From contig ONWI01000191.1 in assembly GCA_900321515.1 (NCBI GenBank), positions 1-6,457 on the forward strand: DNA of 6,457 bases, given 5' to 3'. A program made the translations under genes and the position numbers. A model generated the notes under the pieces. That model searched no databases and had not been told where the DNA came from. It worked only from the letters and a program-made list of their open reading frames with translations. How positions within the stretch are numbered: the stretch's first letter is position 1; each line of letters begins with the position of its first letter. Below are positions 1 to 5,055 of the stretch, in pieces. Origin of the DNA: an uncultured Eubacteriales bacterium (GTDB lineage Bacteria > Bacillota > Clostridia > Oscillospirales > Acutalibacteraceae).

Positions 1-2
1 GA

Positions 3-128
3 AATCGCGGCGCGTTAATTATCCTAGCCTGTCATGAGAGAGAATTTTTGGAAAATGCTGCTGATGAGGTCATAAAGATTGAACATGGCAAATTTGTGGA
101 AGATGAAATGAAAACGGAGAATGAATAA
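3..128 (+). CDS. ABC transporter ATP-binding protein, C-terminal end (partial)
   Basis: Only the last 41 codons are present; the gene enters from outside the window in the frame starting at base 3 and stops with TAA at 126-128. The visible peptide reads LIILACHEREFLENAADEV and then KIEHGKF. The hydrophobic strand ending in a Cys-His pair matches the H-loop (switch) histidine of ABC ATPases, and the following 'ADEVIKIEHGK' pattern is the usual last strand after it. ABC ATPases hydrolyse ATP at the cytoplasmic face to drive a membrane permease. The Walker A, Walker B and signature motifs lie upstream and cannot be checked, and neither can the substrate. Small acidic C-terminal tails like this are common in lantibiotic-type and MacB-type exporter ATPases. 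The next gene appears originally to have been co-directional with this one (see the inverted segment). Confidence 0.8.
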   Translation, partial: NRGALIILACHEREFLENAADEVIKIEHGKFVEDEMKTENE

Positions 129-172
129 AGGGAATTTATTTTAACGATGTTTCCCTCTGTGGCTTCGACTGG

Positions 173-677
173 TCACACGCTGTAAGTAATTGCCAGTACG
201 ACCGCTGCTGCCGCACAGCCGATGCGGAAAAACTGATGATTCTTCAACTCATGCCATTTGCGGCTGATGGTTTCCTCCCATTCCATTAACATCATGCAAC
301 CTATCCTTAGGACGCCGCCTGATTTTTCCAAATCATCCTCCGACTGACTACAGTCCACGTTTTCCGCGTTGACTTTAACGATTACAATCGACTTAGGAAG
401 AGCATAAGCCGTATTACCTTTTTCATCTTCTCTCGCCTCAAAAAAAGCATCACCTGATCGCGTTCCAGATCGTAATCCTTGATAAAACCGTCAACGTCTG
501 TCACATAGGAATCATTCACTGTCATGAAAAATTCCGTAGCTTTTCCCATTTCCATGTAATTTTCTCCGAGTTCGATGCGCGTATTCATCGGATACTCCAC
601 CGCCTTCGGATAGAAGCTCTCAAAAAAATGATTGTTGCGATAAACGCACACATGATCGACACCTTCCTCACCGCCAT
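173..677 (-). pseudogene. N-terminal three quarters of a membrane-anchored protein, frame-broken and probably inverted
   Basis: Read on the minus strand from ATG at 677-675, this gives MAVRKVSIMCAFIATIIFL (a basic start and one membrane or signal segment), then in the next frame ESFYPKAVEYPMNTRIELG and a long acidic, soluble-looking stretch, then in the third frame EAREDEKGNTAYALPKSIV onward to a stop at 175-173. Both frame changes are -1 and both fall at T7 runs followed by GAG (complement of A7 at 622-628 and at 440-446). Joined, this is about 168 residues. The short anchor plus 'EYPMN..IELGENY' style vaguely recalls the DUF5028-type proteins found beside exporter ABC genes in Clostridia, but I could not verify this. 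No ribosome binding site precedes 677, which fits a rearranged gene. The C-terminal quarter seems to be the plus-strand fragment ending at 858. Confidence 0.55.
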
Positions 678-686
678 GGTGTGTGA
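173..686. other. Putative inverted DNA segment splitting one gene
   Basis: The minus-strand reading frame ends ...AITYSV and then a TGA stop formed inside GTGTGA (minus-strand sense of 178-173). The plus-strand frame ending at 858 passes through GTG TGT GAA GGC, using GTGTGA at 681-686. Swapping partners at this shared 6-base sequence gives ...TYSV-CEGGSC..., in frame, and puts the whole gene on the plus strand straight after the ABC ATPase gene. The two 6-base copies, TCACAC at 173-178 and GTGTGA at 681-686, are inverted relative to each other. Just outside them both sides carry an imperfect GAAGC match. The segment is about 505 bp. The boundaries are approximate, and a mis-assembly would look the same. 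Confidence 0.5.
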
Positions 687-858
687 AGGCGGAAGCTGTG
701 TGGCGGATTTTGACCCCGAACAGAGCCATGACATGACGCTGGTATATCCCGTTATGGATAATGTGTCCGACTGGAATAAGGCCACAAAGCAGGGGGTATA
801 TCTCCATGTCGCCTACGGTCCGACCGTCATTAAAGCCATGCTTGATCTCAGCGAATAA
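628..858 (+). CDS. Hypothetical protein; probably the displaced C-terminal quarter of the inverted gene
   Basis: The frame is open from ATG at 628 and stops with TAA at 856-858, 76 codons. The protein-like part begins near 681: CEGGSCVADFDPEQSHDM, then LVYPVMDNVSDW, and ends in YGPTVIKAMLDLSE. No ribosome binding site precedes 628, nor ATG 676, which sits in CCATGG where the minus-strand frame also begins with ATG. The first 17 or so codons overlap the minus-strand frame and are probably not genuine. I interpret the segment from about 681 as the C-terminal end of the protein whose N-terminal part is now on the minus strand, because joining them is in frame. The family is not recognised with confidence. 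If expressed alone it would lack the membrane anchor. Confidence 0.5.
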   Translation: MIVAINAHMIDTFLTAMVCEGGSCVADFDPEQSHDMTLVYPVMDNVSDWNKATKQGVYLHVAYGPTVIKAMLDLSE

Positions 859-888
859 TCTTTTATAGACAATGAAAGGACGATTATG

Positions 889-1071
889 ATGGATAACAGA
901 TTAACCGAAGTATTTGATAACATTTCCTACGAATCCGCGGAGGAAATTGCAAAGAAGTACGAAGCCGCGGTACAAAATGTGGGCGGAGACTTTCAAACCA
1001 GAGTATACATTAGAGTTATGTCTATGATAAATGAGAATATCGGAAAGCCAAGCGTTAATCCACAATCATAA
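889..1071 (+). CDS. Small hypothetical protein (60 aa)
   Basis: The frame starts with two adjacent ATG codons (886 and 889) and stops with TAA at 1069-1071. AAAGGA at 875-880 lies 8 bases before 889 and only 5 before 886, so I prefer 889. The product begins MDNRLTEVFDNISYESAEE and is acidic in its first half, with a likely helix around AEEIAKKYEAAVQ, a more basic middle (FQTRVYIRVMSMI), and a short polar tail. It has no membrane segment, no signal peptide and no cysteines. It follows the previous frame by 30 bases, so the two may once have shared a transcript. I do not recognise the family. The good ribosome binding site, the balanced composition and the Shine-Dalgarno-spaced start make it a credible gene. 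Confidence 0.6.
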   Translation: MDNRLTEVFDNISYESAEEIAKKYEAAVQNVGGDFQTRVYIRVMSMINENIGKPSVNPQS

Positions 1072-1126
1072 AAAGGCCACCGAAAGCAAAGGGGGTTTGT
1101 GATATTAAAAATATTTTTATGTCAAT

Positions 1127-1172
1127 TAAAGCGTTTACATTGTATGTTCACATAGACAAAGTAAGCGCTTTA
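1127..1172. repeat. Imperfect inverted repeat, possible operator
   Basis: TAAAGCGTTTAC at 1127-1138 pairs with GTAAGCGCTTTA at 1161-1172 at 10 of 12 positions, with 22 bases between the arms. The arm length and spacing would suit a dimeric repressor site, but no regulator gene is in the window to match it. Confidence 0.3.
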
Positions 1173-1310
1173 TTTGTTAAATTATTTGGTCTATCAATCA
1201 TGGAGAAAAAATATATGTATATGTAAATTAATTTAATCCCTAACAAAAACTGAACATAATTCAACCTGTTAATAATTGCAAATATGGTTTGATATCGCTT
1301 CTCACCAATA

Positions 1311-1350
1311 AAGAGAACCGGGCTATACAAGTTACCGGTTCTTTTTTATT
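1311..1350 (+). terminator. Rho-independent terminator
   Basis: AGAACCGG at 1314-1321 pairs perfectly with CCGGTTCT at 1335-1342 around a 13-base loop. The stem is extended by A-T pairs and followed by TTTTTATTT, giving plus-strand polarity. It lies 240 bases after the small gene ending at 1071 and about 75 bases before the sigma gene. It either ends the upstream transcript or acts as an attenuator in a long sigma leader. Confidence 0.65.
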
Positions 1351-1386
1351 TGTAAATTAAAATGTCAATACATTGTCGTAGTCCGC

Positions 1387-1429
1387 CTTCAATCGTTTTG
1401 AATTTCAAAAAAATTTAAAACGATTGGAG
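1387..1429 (+). promoter_or_regulatory. Long hairpin covering the start region of the sigma gene
   Basis: Bases 1387-1405 pair with 1411-1429 around a 5-base loop (CAAAA): 19 pairs, of which two are G-U. The core arms are CAATCGTTTT (1390-1399) and AAAACGATTG (1417-1426). The right arm contains the TTG codon at 1424 and the only GGAG-like ribosome binding sequence (1426-1429), just before ATG 1433. In RNA this would hide the start site; in DNA it is a long dyad that could bind a regulator. Confidence 0.6.
1389..1402 (-). repeat. 14-base motif, copy 1 (inverted relative to copy 2)
   Basis: TCAATCGTTTTGAA here is the exact reverse complement of TTCAAAACGATTGA at 2280-2293. This copy forms part of the left arm of the hairpin before the sigma gene; the right arm of that hairpin holds a shorter 10-base match (AAAACGATTG, 1417-1426). 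Confidence 0.55.
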
Positions 1430-1936
1430 AAGATGGAGTTGAAACATGAGATCACAAGCGTGTTTATTATCGAAGCAAATCGCTATATAGAAATCACATA
1501 TCAAGAGTTTACGAATCGTTATGTTTCCGATGAATCATATAAGGGAAAATATTTTATATGTGTACATGAAAAACTGCTTGAAGTATCGCAAGATGATTAC
1601 ACCCAATATTACAAGGAGTTGGAACGCAATAAATACTTGAAAAAATTGGATATCATGCATGGTTTGGTATCGATGGATGATATTGACAATGTTGAAGCCG
1701 CAAATTGTGAGTCATGTGAGGATATTGCAGCAAGTGTAGAAAGAAGTTTAATGCAAAAGAAATTGGCTGAGTGTCTCTCTAAACTTACAGATGAGGAACG
1801 AGATCTGATTAATGCAATATTTTTTAACAATATGACAGAAAGAGATTATGCTGCTCAAAAAGGAGTATATCATAATGCTATTCATAAGAAAAAGATTCGA
1901 ATATTGAAAAAATTAAAAAAACTTTTGGAAAATTAA
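1424..1936 (+). CDS. Sigma-70 family RNA polymerase sigma factor-like protein of a mobile element
   Basis: This is a 170-residue protein if started at TTG 1424; ATG 1433 (3 codons later) is the better start codon, although GGAG at 1426-1429 is then only 3 bases away. The middle reads KYFICVHEKLLEVSQDDYTQYYKELERNKYL (about residues 42-72, given here only as the recognised pattern: 'LLEVS..DY..YYKELER..YL'), typical of sigma-like regulators in Firmicute conjugative elements. The C-terminal 50 residues are sigma region 4: LTDEERDLINAIFF, then a helix-turn-helix around TERDYAAQKGVYHNAIHKKK, then a lysine-rich end. Such proteins bring RNA polymerase to element promoters. The gene is AT-rich compared with the recombinase operon. 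It is the last gene before the structured non-coding region, and its start is covered by a long hairpin, suggesting tight control. Confidence 0.8.
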   Translation: MEKMELKHEITSVFIIEANRYIEITYQEFTNRYVSDESYKGKYFICVHEKLLEVSQDDYTQYYKELERNKYLKKLDIMHGLVSMDDIDNVEAANCESCEDIAASVERSLMQKKLAECLSKLTDEERDLINAIFFNNMTERDYAAQKGVYHNAIHKKKIRILKKLKKLLEN

Positions 1937-2279
1937 AAAAACAGGGTGTGCAAAGACTTCAAAAATTCCTTTTCTTAAGTGAAAGGGGAATTTAGTACCC
2001 TGTTGTACTTTGAAAATAGAATATCAGCATATCGGATACATTCTCTCTGTTGTCTGCTCACGTGGACAAGCCAAATGATCAGATCTAACGCCGCAGGGAA
2101 CAGCGGCGACGGCGATGACAGGCAGAGAGGACAATGATACTTCCGTCCAGTCACAGCTTTCACGCAATGAGGGCGGCTCTGTGAGAACCACGAGGGGTGA
2201 GATTCCCATGAAGTCAAGACCATGACTGTCCGATGTGTTCCCGTGACCGAGGGAAATCGAGGATAAATATCGGTCAGAT

Positions 2280-2293
2280 TTCAAAACGATTGA
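2280..2293 (+). repeat. 14-base motif, copy 2
   Basis: TTCAAAACGATTGA, lying 2 bases before the terminator stem that precedes the recombinase operon. It is the reverse complement of 1389-1402 by the sigma gene. Confidence 0.55.
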
Positions 2294-2295
2294 GT

Positions 2296-2364
2296 AACAG
2301 CCGCCGTTCCGACAAGGCGCGGCGTTATCGGCATTGCGCCAAGTGGGAGCGGCGGTTGTTTTTT
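2296..2364 (+). terminator. Strong intrinsic terminator ahead of the recombinase operon
   Basis: Bases 2296-2310 pair with 2346-2360 without a break (15 pairs, including two G-U; core GCCGCC with GGCGG), with an inner helix GGCGC 2316-2320/GCGCC 2336-2340, followed by T6 (2359-2364). It lies only 35 bases before the first start codon of the operon, leaving little room for a promoter, so it may be a conditional terminator. Confidence 0.75.
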
Positions 2365-2398
2365 GAAATTAAAGATATGAAAAGGACGTGAGTACATA

Positions 2399-2551
2399 AT
2401 GGATCAAACGAATTTTATCAGGCTGATGAATGATATTCTGGAACGGCATTTGCTGCTTCTTCTGGTCGATGAGGGGACGTTGACGGCGGAAGAATATGCC
2501 GATATCCTGCAAATCGCTCAGACACAGGGAAAATTATGTTGTAATCCTTAA
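2399..2551 (+). CDS. Small acidic leucine-rich protein upstream of the recombinases (50 aa)
   Basis: ATG at 2399 and TAA at 2549-2551. AAAGGA at 2381-2386 is the likely ribosome binding site, 12 bases away, which is long; no alternative start exists in frame. The product begins MDQTNFIRLMNDILERHLLL and continues with LVDEGTLTAEEYADIL, which looks like two amphipathic helices joined by a turn; it ends in QGKLCCNP with a cysteine pair. There is no membrane segment. It sits alone between the terminator at 2364 and the first recombinase, 87 bases upstream of the latter and in the same direction. Its role is unknown. By position it could be a partner or directionality factor for the recombinases, but nothing in the sequence proves this. 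Confidence 0.7.
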   Translation: MDQTNFIRLMNDILERHLLLLLVDEGTLTAEEYADILQIAQTQGKLCCNP

Positions 2552-2597
2552 TAGTGTCGAGAACCACTGGATAAATATGAACTCATGTGATATGTTG

Positions 2598-2618
2598 GTG
2601 TTGCCGAAAGGCGAACAC
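2598..2618 (+). promoter_or_regulatory. Small GNRA-loop hairpin before recombinase 1
   Basis: GTGTTGCC (2598-2605) pairs with GGC (2610-2612) and AACAC (2614-2618) around a GAAA loop, with one bulged G at 2613. It ends 6 bases before the AGGAGG at 2625-2630 and has no T-tract, so it may influence translation or RNA stability and is not a terminator. Confidence 0.35.
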
Positions 2619-2638
2619 ACAAACAGGAGGTCAAAAGA

Positions 2639-4177
2639 ATGCCAAACGTAAAAACACTGCTTCCCGAAAGGAAGGAAGAAGTCAGGCGGATTCGTGTGGC
2701 GGCGTATTGCAGAGTGTCCACCGAGTCGGACGATCAGAAGGATTCCTTTGCCGCACAGGTGGAATATTACACCAATCTCATCGGCACAAATCCCGCATGG
2801 GAGCTTGTCGATATCTACGCGGACGAAGGCATCAGCGGCGTGAGCATGGCAAAGCGCGATGATTTCAATCGCCTGCTGAGAGATTGTCAGAGAGGAAAAA
2901 TCGACCGTGTCATTATCAAATCAGTCTCCAGATTCGCCCGAAATACCATCGACTGTCTGTCAACCGTCAGAATGCTGTCGGAACTCGGCGTGAGTATCCT
3001 GTTCGAAAAGGAGAAAATCGACACAGCAAAAATGTCGGGAGAAATGCTGCTGGCTCTTTCGGGAACACAGGCGCAGGACGAGTCCATCAGCATATCGGGC
3101 AACATGAGATGGAGCTACGAAAGGCGCATGAAAAGCGGGGATTTCGTGGGAAATGTCGCGCCGTTCGGCTATACGCTTGTGGGCGGAACGCTGGTTGTCA
3201 ATGAGCCGGAGGCGAAAATCGTCAGACTGATCTTCGAGATGTACCTGTCGGGAATCAGCAAAGTCAGAATTGCCATGTGGCTGAATGAGAATCGTCCGGT
3301 TCGGGAGTGGAAGAACGGCACCGTGGATTACATTTTGAACAACGAACGCTACATCGGAGATGCATTGCTTCAGAAGAAATACACGACCGAAAACTTCCCG
3401 TTCAGGCGCAGAAGAAACAACGGGGAAAAAGCCATGTACTATGTGAGCAACAGCCATCCGCCTATCATTTCCAAAGAGCAGTTTGAAGCGGTGAAGTCGC
3501 TGCAGAAAATCAGGCGGCAAACAAAGCTGCGTCAGAAATACGCTCTGTCAAAATTGCTGGTGTGCGGCGAATGTGGACACCCGTTCCGAAGAGTGGAAGG
3601 TTTCCATCATGCGTGCTGGAAATGCTGCCGGACATTCAACGATTGCACACCGTATGCCGTTCGTGAGGATGACGTACACGAGGCGGTGCTTCGTATGCTG
3701 AATATTCTGCACGACAACTACGACGTCATTCTGAATCCCGCAATCAAAGCACTGGAAGAACTGCAAAGCAAGCTCAACGGCACACAGCATAAGGTCTATG
3801 AGATTGACAAGGCGATGGCCGAAGCCAATGTGCAGATACATCTGCTGTCAAAGTTGCAAACGCAGGGAATCCTTGAAGCGTCGGACTTTGCGGCGCAGAG
3901 TCAGGAACTTTCCAATAAGGTCTGTCGGCTGAGAGGGGAGAGAATGAAGCTGCTTCGGCAGAATGAAAGCGACGATAACCTTGTCCGCATCAAGGAAATG
4001 GCGGAAATTATCAGAAACTTTGAGGAAGAACAGACGGAATATGATGAGGATTTAGTCCGAGGCATGATAGAAAAAATCGTTGTAAAATCTTCCACGGATA
4101 TCGAGATTCATCTGAACGGAGGGCTGGTATTCAATGAGCATCTGCCGGCGGCATTCGGAAGGACGGCGGATATATGA
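2639..4177 (+). CDS. Large serine recombinase, catalytic (recombinase 1, 512 aa)
   Basis: ATG 2639 follows a textbook AGGAGG (2625-2630) by 8 bases. The N-terminal resolvase/invertase domain (about 18-160) carries RVAAYCRVST with the catalytic Ser27 and Arg25, the DEGISG motif (62-67) and KSVSRFARNTIDCL (94-107) with further active-site arginines. The recombinase domain follows (about 165-300; FGY at 176-178, LSGISKVRIA, NNERYIG). A zinc ribbon uses C309 and C312 with a second cluster at C326-C336. A coiled-coil-rich segment spans about 365-460, and a beta-rich C-terminal tail ends it. The length fits the TnpX/Tn4451-like family, which cuts and rejoins element ends through a serine-DNA bond. 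The stop codon overlaps the next gene's start (ATGA at 4174-4177), so translation is probably coupled. It is complete, with no missing active-site residue that I can see. Confidence 0.93.
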   Translation: MPNVKTLLPERKEEVRRIRVAAYCRVSTESDDQKDSFAAQVEYYTNLIGTNPAWELVDIYADEGISGVSMAKRDDFNRLLRDCQRGKIDRVIIKSVSRFARNTIDCLSTVRMLSELGVSILFEKEKIDTAKMSGEMLLALSGTQAQDESISISGNMRWSYERRMKSGDFVGNVAPFGYTLVGGTLVVNEPEAKIVRLIFEMYLSGISKVRIAMWLNENRPVREWKNGTVDYILNNERYIGDALLQKKYTTENFPFRRRRNNGEKAMYYVSNSHPPIISKEQFEAVKSLQKIRRQTKLRQKYALSKLLVCGECGHPFRRVEGFHHACWKCCRTFNDCTPYAVREDDVHEAVLRMLNILHDNYDVILNPAIKALEELQSKLNGTQHKVYEIDKAMAEANVQIHLLSKLQTQGILEASDFAAQSQELSNKVCRLRGERMKLLRQNESDDNLVRIKEMAEIIRNFEEEQTEYDEDLVRGMIEKIVVKSSTDIEIHLNGGLVFNEHLPAAFGRTADI

Positions 4178-5055
4178 AAAACGTCAAGAATCGCTATATG
4201 CTGTTCGGATATCAGGTGAAAAACGGCGCGGTGGTGATTGTTCCGTCCGAAGCGGAAATCGTTCAGAAAATCTTTGATGATTATCTGTCGGGAATGTCGC
4301 TTCAACAAATCGCTTCGTTATTAACCGCAGAATGTGTGGAATACCTTCCGCATAAAAGTGAATGGAACAAAAACAGGGTGGCCAGACTGCTCGATGACGT
4401 TCGATACCTCGGCAATGAAGTCTATACGGCAATCATTGACCGTGAGATATTTGAGCAGGCGCAAGCCATGAAGCTGTCCCGCAACACACAGACGGACTAT
4501 GAGCGCGGCAAGGTAATCTCGCCCAGCGTGGTCAATATCGTGTGCGGTAAATGCGGTTGTGCCGTCAGGCGTCTTCACGACAACCGAAGAAGAAACAAAC
4601 AGCGATATGTGTGCAACAATGAGAATTGCGGCACACTGTACCGAATATCCGAAGATAAAATGCTGGCCATGATAACGGAACTGCTGTCAGAAGCGGAGCT
4701 TGTGATGACGCGGGAAACCGATGCGGGCGAAATGCTGGAAATCCACCGATTGCAGCAGGAAGCGGCCAGAGCCGTTGATTACTGCCATACCGACGCAGAA
4801 AAAGCGCGGACTCTGATTCTGGAATGTGCCGATAAGAGGTATCAGGCGGCAAGCAAGGGCAGAGCCAATGCGGACAAGCTCAGACGGTATCTGAACAGAG
4901 ATGGCGTGGTTGTTGACCGCCGGATGGCGTCAGAACTGATGAGCAAAATCACGCTCATTACTGATGAGCAGATTGCCATTACACTGATTAACGGACAAAC
5001 CATAGGAAAGGAGAATTGCAATGGAACAAACAACGCAGGGAATCAAAACCGTTAG
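4174..5055 (+). CDS. Recombinase-domain protein lacking the catalytic domain (recombinase 2, 293 aa)
   Basis: The start ATG 4174 overlaps the stop of recombinase 1 by 4 bases; AAGGA at 4159-4163 may help, but coupling is likely. The protein starts where a full recombinase enters its DNA-binding half: MLFGYQVKNGAVVIV (about 9-23) aligns with APFGYTLVGGTLVV of recombinase 1 (175-187). It continues with EIVQKIFDDYLSGMSL, then VRYLGNEVY, then a zinc ribbon with C124/C127 and C147/C152, then a helical region (about 160-240). There is no YCRVS motif and no catalytic serine, and no resolvase domain is found upstream in any frame, because that DNA encodes recombinase 1. It therefore cannot cut DNA by this chemistry; it probably binds DNA or partners as an accessory subunit. 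The last 11 codons overlap the start of recombinase 3. Confidence 0.85.
   Translation: MKNVKNRYMLFGYQVKNGAVVIVPSEAEIVQKIFDDYLSGMSLQQIASLLTAECVEYLPHKSEWNKNRVARLLDDVRYLGNEVYTAIIDREIFEQAQAMKLSRNTQTDYERGKVISPSVVNIVCGKCGCAVRRLHDNRRRNKQRYVCNNENCGTLYRISEDKMLAMITELLSEAELVMTRETDAGEMLEIHRLQQEAARAVDYCHTDAEKARTLILECADKRYQAASKGRANADKLRRYLNRDGVVVDRRMASELMSKITLITDEQIAITLINGQTIGKENCNGTNNAGNQNR

Larger units (their letters stand above)
1072..1423. other. AT-rich intergenic region with several inverted repeats
   Basis: There is no credible gene in these 352 bases. They hold a 14-base perfect palindrome of A and T (1106-1119), a 12-base imperfect inverted repeat (1127-1138 and 1161-1172), an intrinsic terminator (1311-1347) and the left arm of a long hairpin reaching the sigma gene start (from 1387). 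I looked for promoter boxes and found only weak matches: TTTACA at 1134-1139 without a well-spaced partner, and TTGTAA at 1350-1355 with TACATT at 1369-1374, whose 13-base spacer is too short. The sigma gene must still be transcribed from somewhere in or before this region. Confidence 0.6.
1937..2364 (+). ncRNA. Candidate structured non-coding RNA or long leader before the recombinase operon
   Basis: These 428 bases contain no convincing gene but many nested pairings. Directly after the sigma stop, 1940-1947 pairs with 1997-2004 (AACAGGGT with ACCCTGTT), enclosing a hairpin 1963-1969 with 1987-1993. Next, CTCTCTG 2043-2049 pairs with CAGAGAG 2123-2129 and closes a branched domain with hairpins 2050-2054/2065-2069 (TTGTC with GACAA, stacking directly on the closing helix) and 2089-2094/2103-2108 (CGCCGC with GCGGCG). 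TGACCGA 2244-2250 pairs with TCGGTCA 2270-2276, competing with TTCCC 2239-2243/GGGAA 2251-2255. The region ends in a strong intrinsic terminator. I found no good promoter; TTGAAA at 2010-2015 is a possible -35 box without a clear -10. The class is not identified. Confidence 0.5.

Noticed and set aside
121..271. Short plus-strand frames after the ABC gene (ATG 121 giving 7 codons, and an open frame 125-271 with no ATG near its beginning)
   Set aside because: The first stops at 144. The second is complementary to the better-supported minus-strand frame from 173 on. They may include remnants of the original start region of the rearranged gene, but cannot be called.
150..706. A longer inverted repeat at the inversion borders beyond GTGTGA
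   Set aside because: Only an imperfect GAAGC match could be added outside the 6-base core, with a one-base spacing difference. This is too weak to call a defined recombinase site.
1148..1330. A 60-codon minus-strand open frame
   Set aside because: It reads through AT-rich spacer and half of a terminator and has a run of Ile-Tyr from a TA repeat, with no ribosome binding site.
1975..2284. Two overlapping minus-strand open frames within the non-coding region
   Set aside because: Their composition is Ser/Pro/Cys-rich without pattern, they lack ribosome binding sites, and the DNA is better explained by paired RNA helices.
2587..3204. Plus-strand open frames in other frames over recombinase 1 (2587-2862 and 2884-3204)
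   Set aside because: Arg/Lys/His-rich shadows of the true frame with no start signals of their own.
2960..3520. A 186-codon open frame on the minus strand
   Set aside because: It is antisense to recombinase 1, rich in His/Arg/Phe as expected from the complement of a real gene, and has no start signal.
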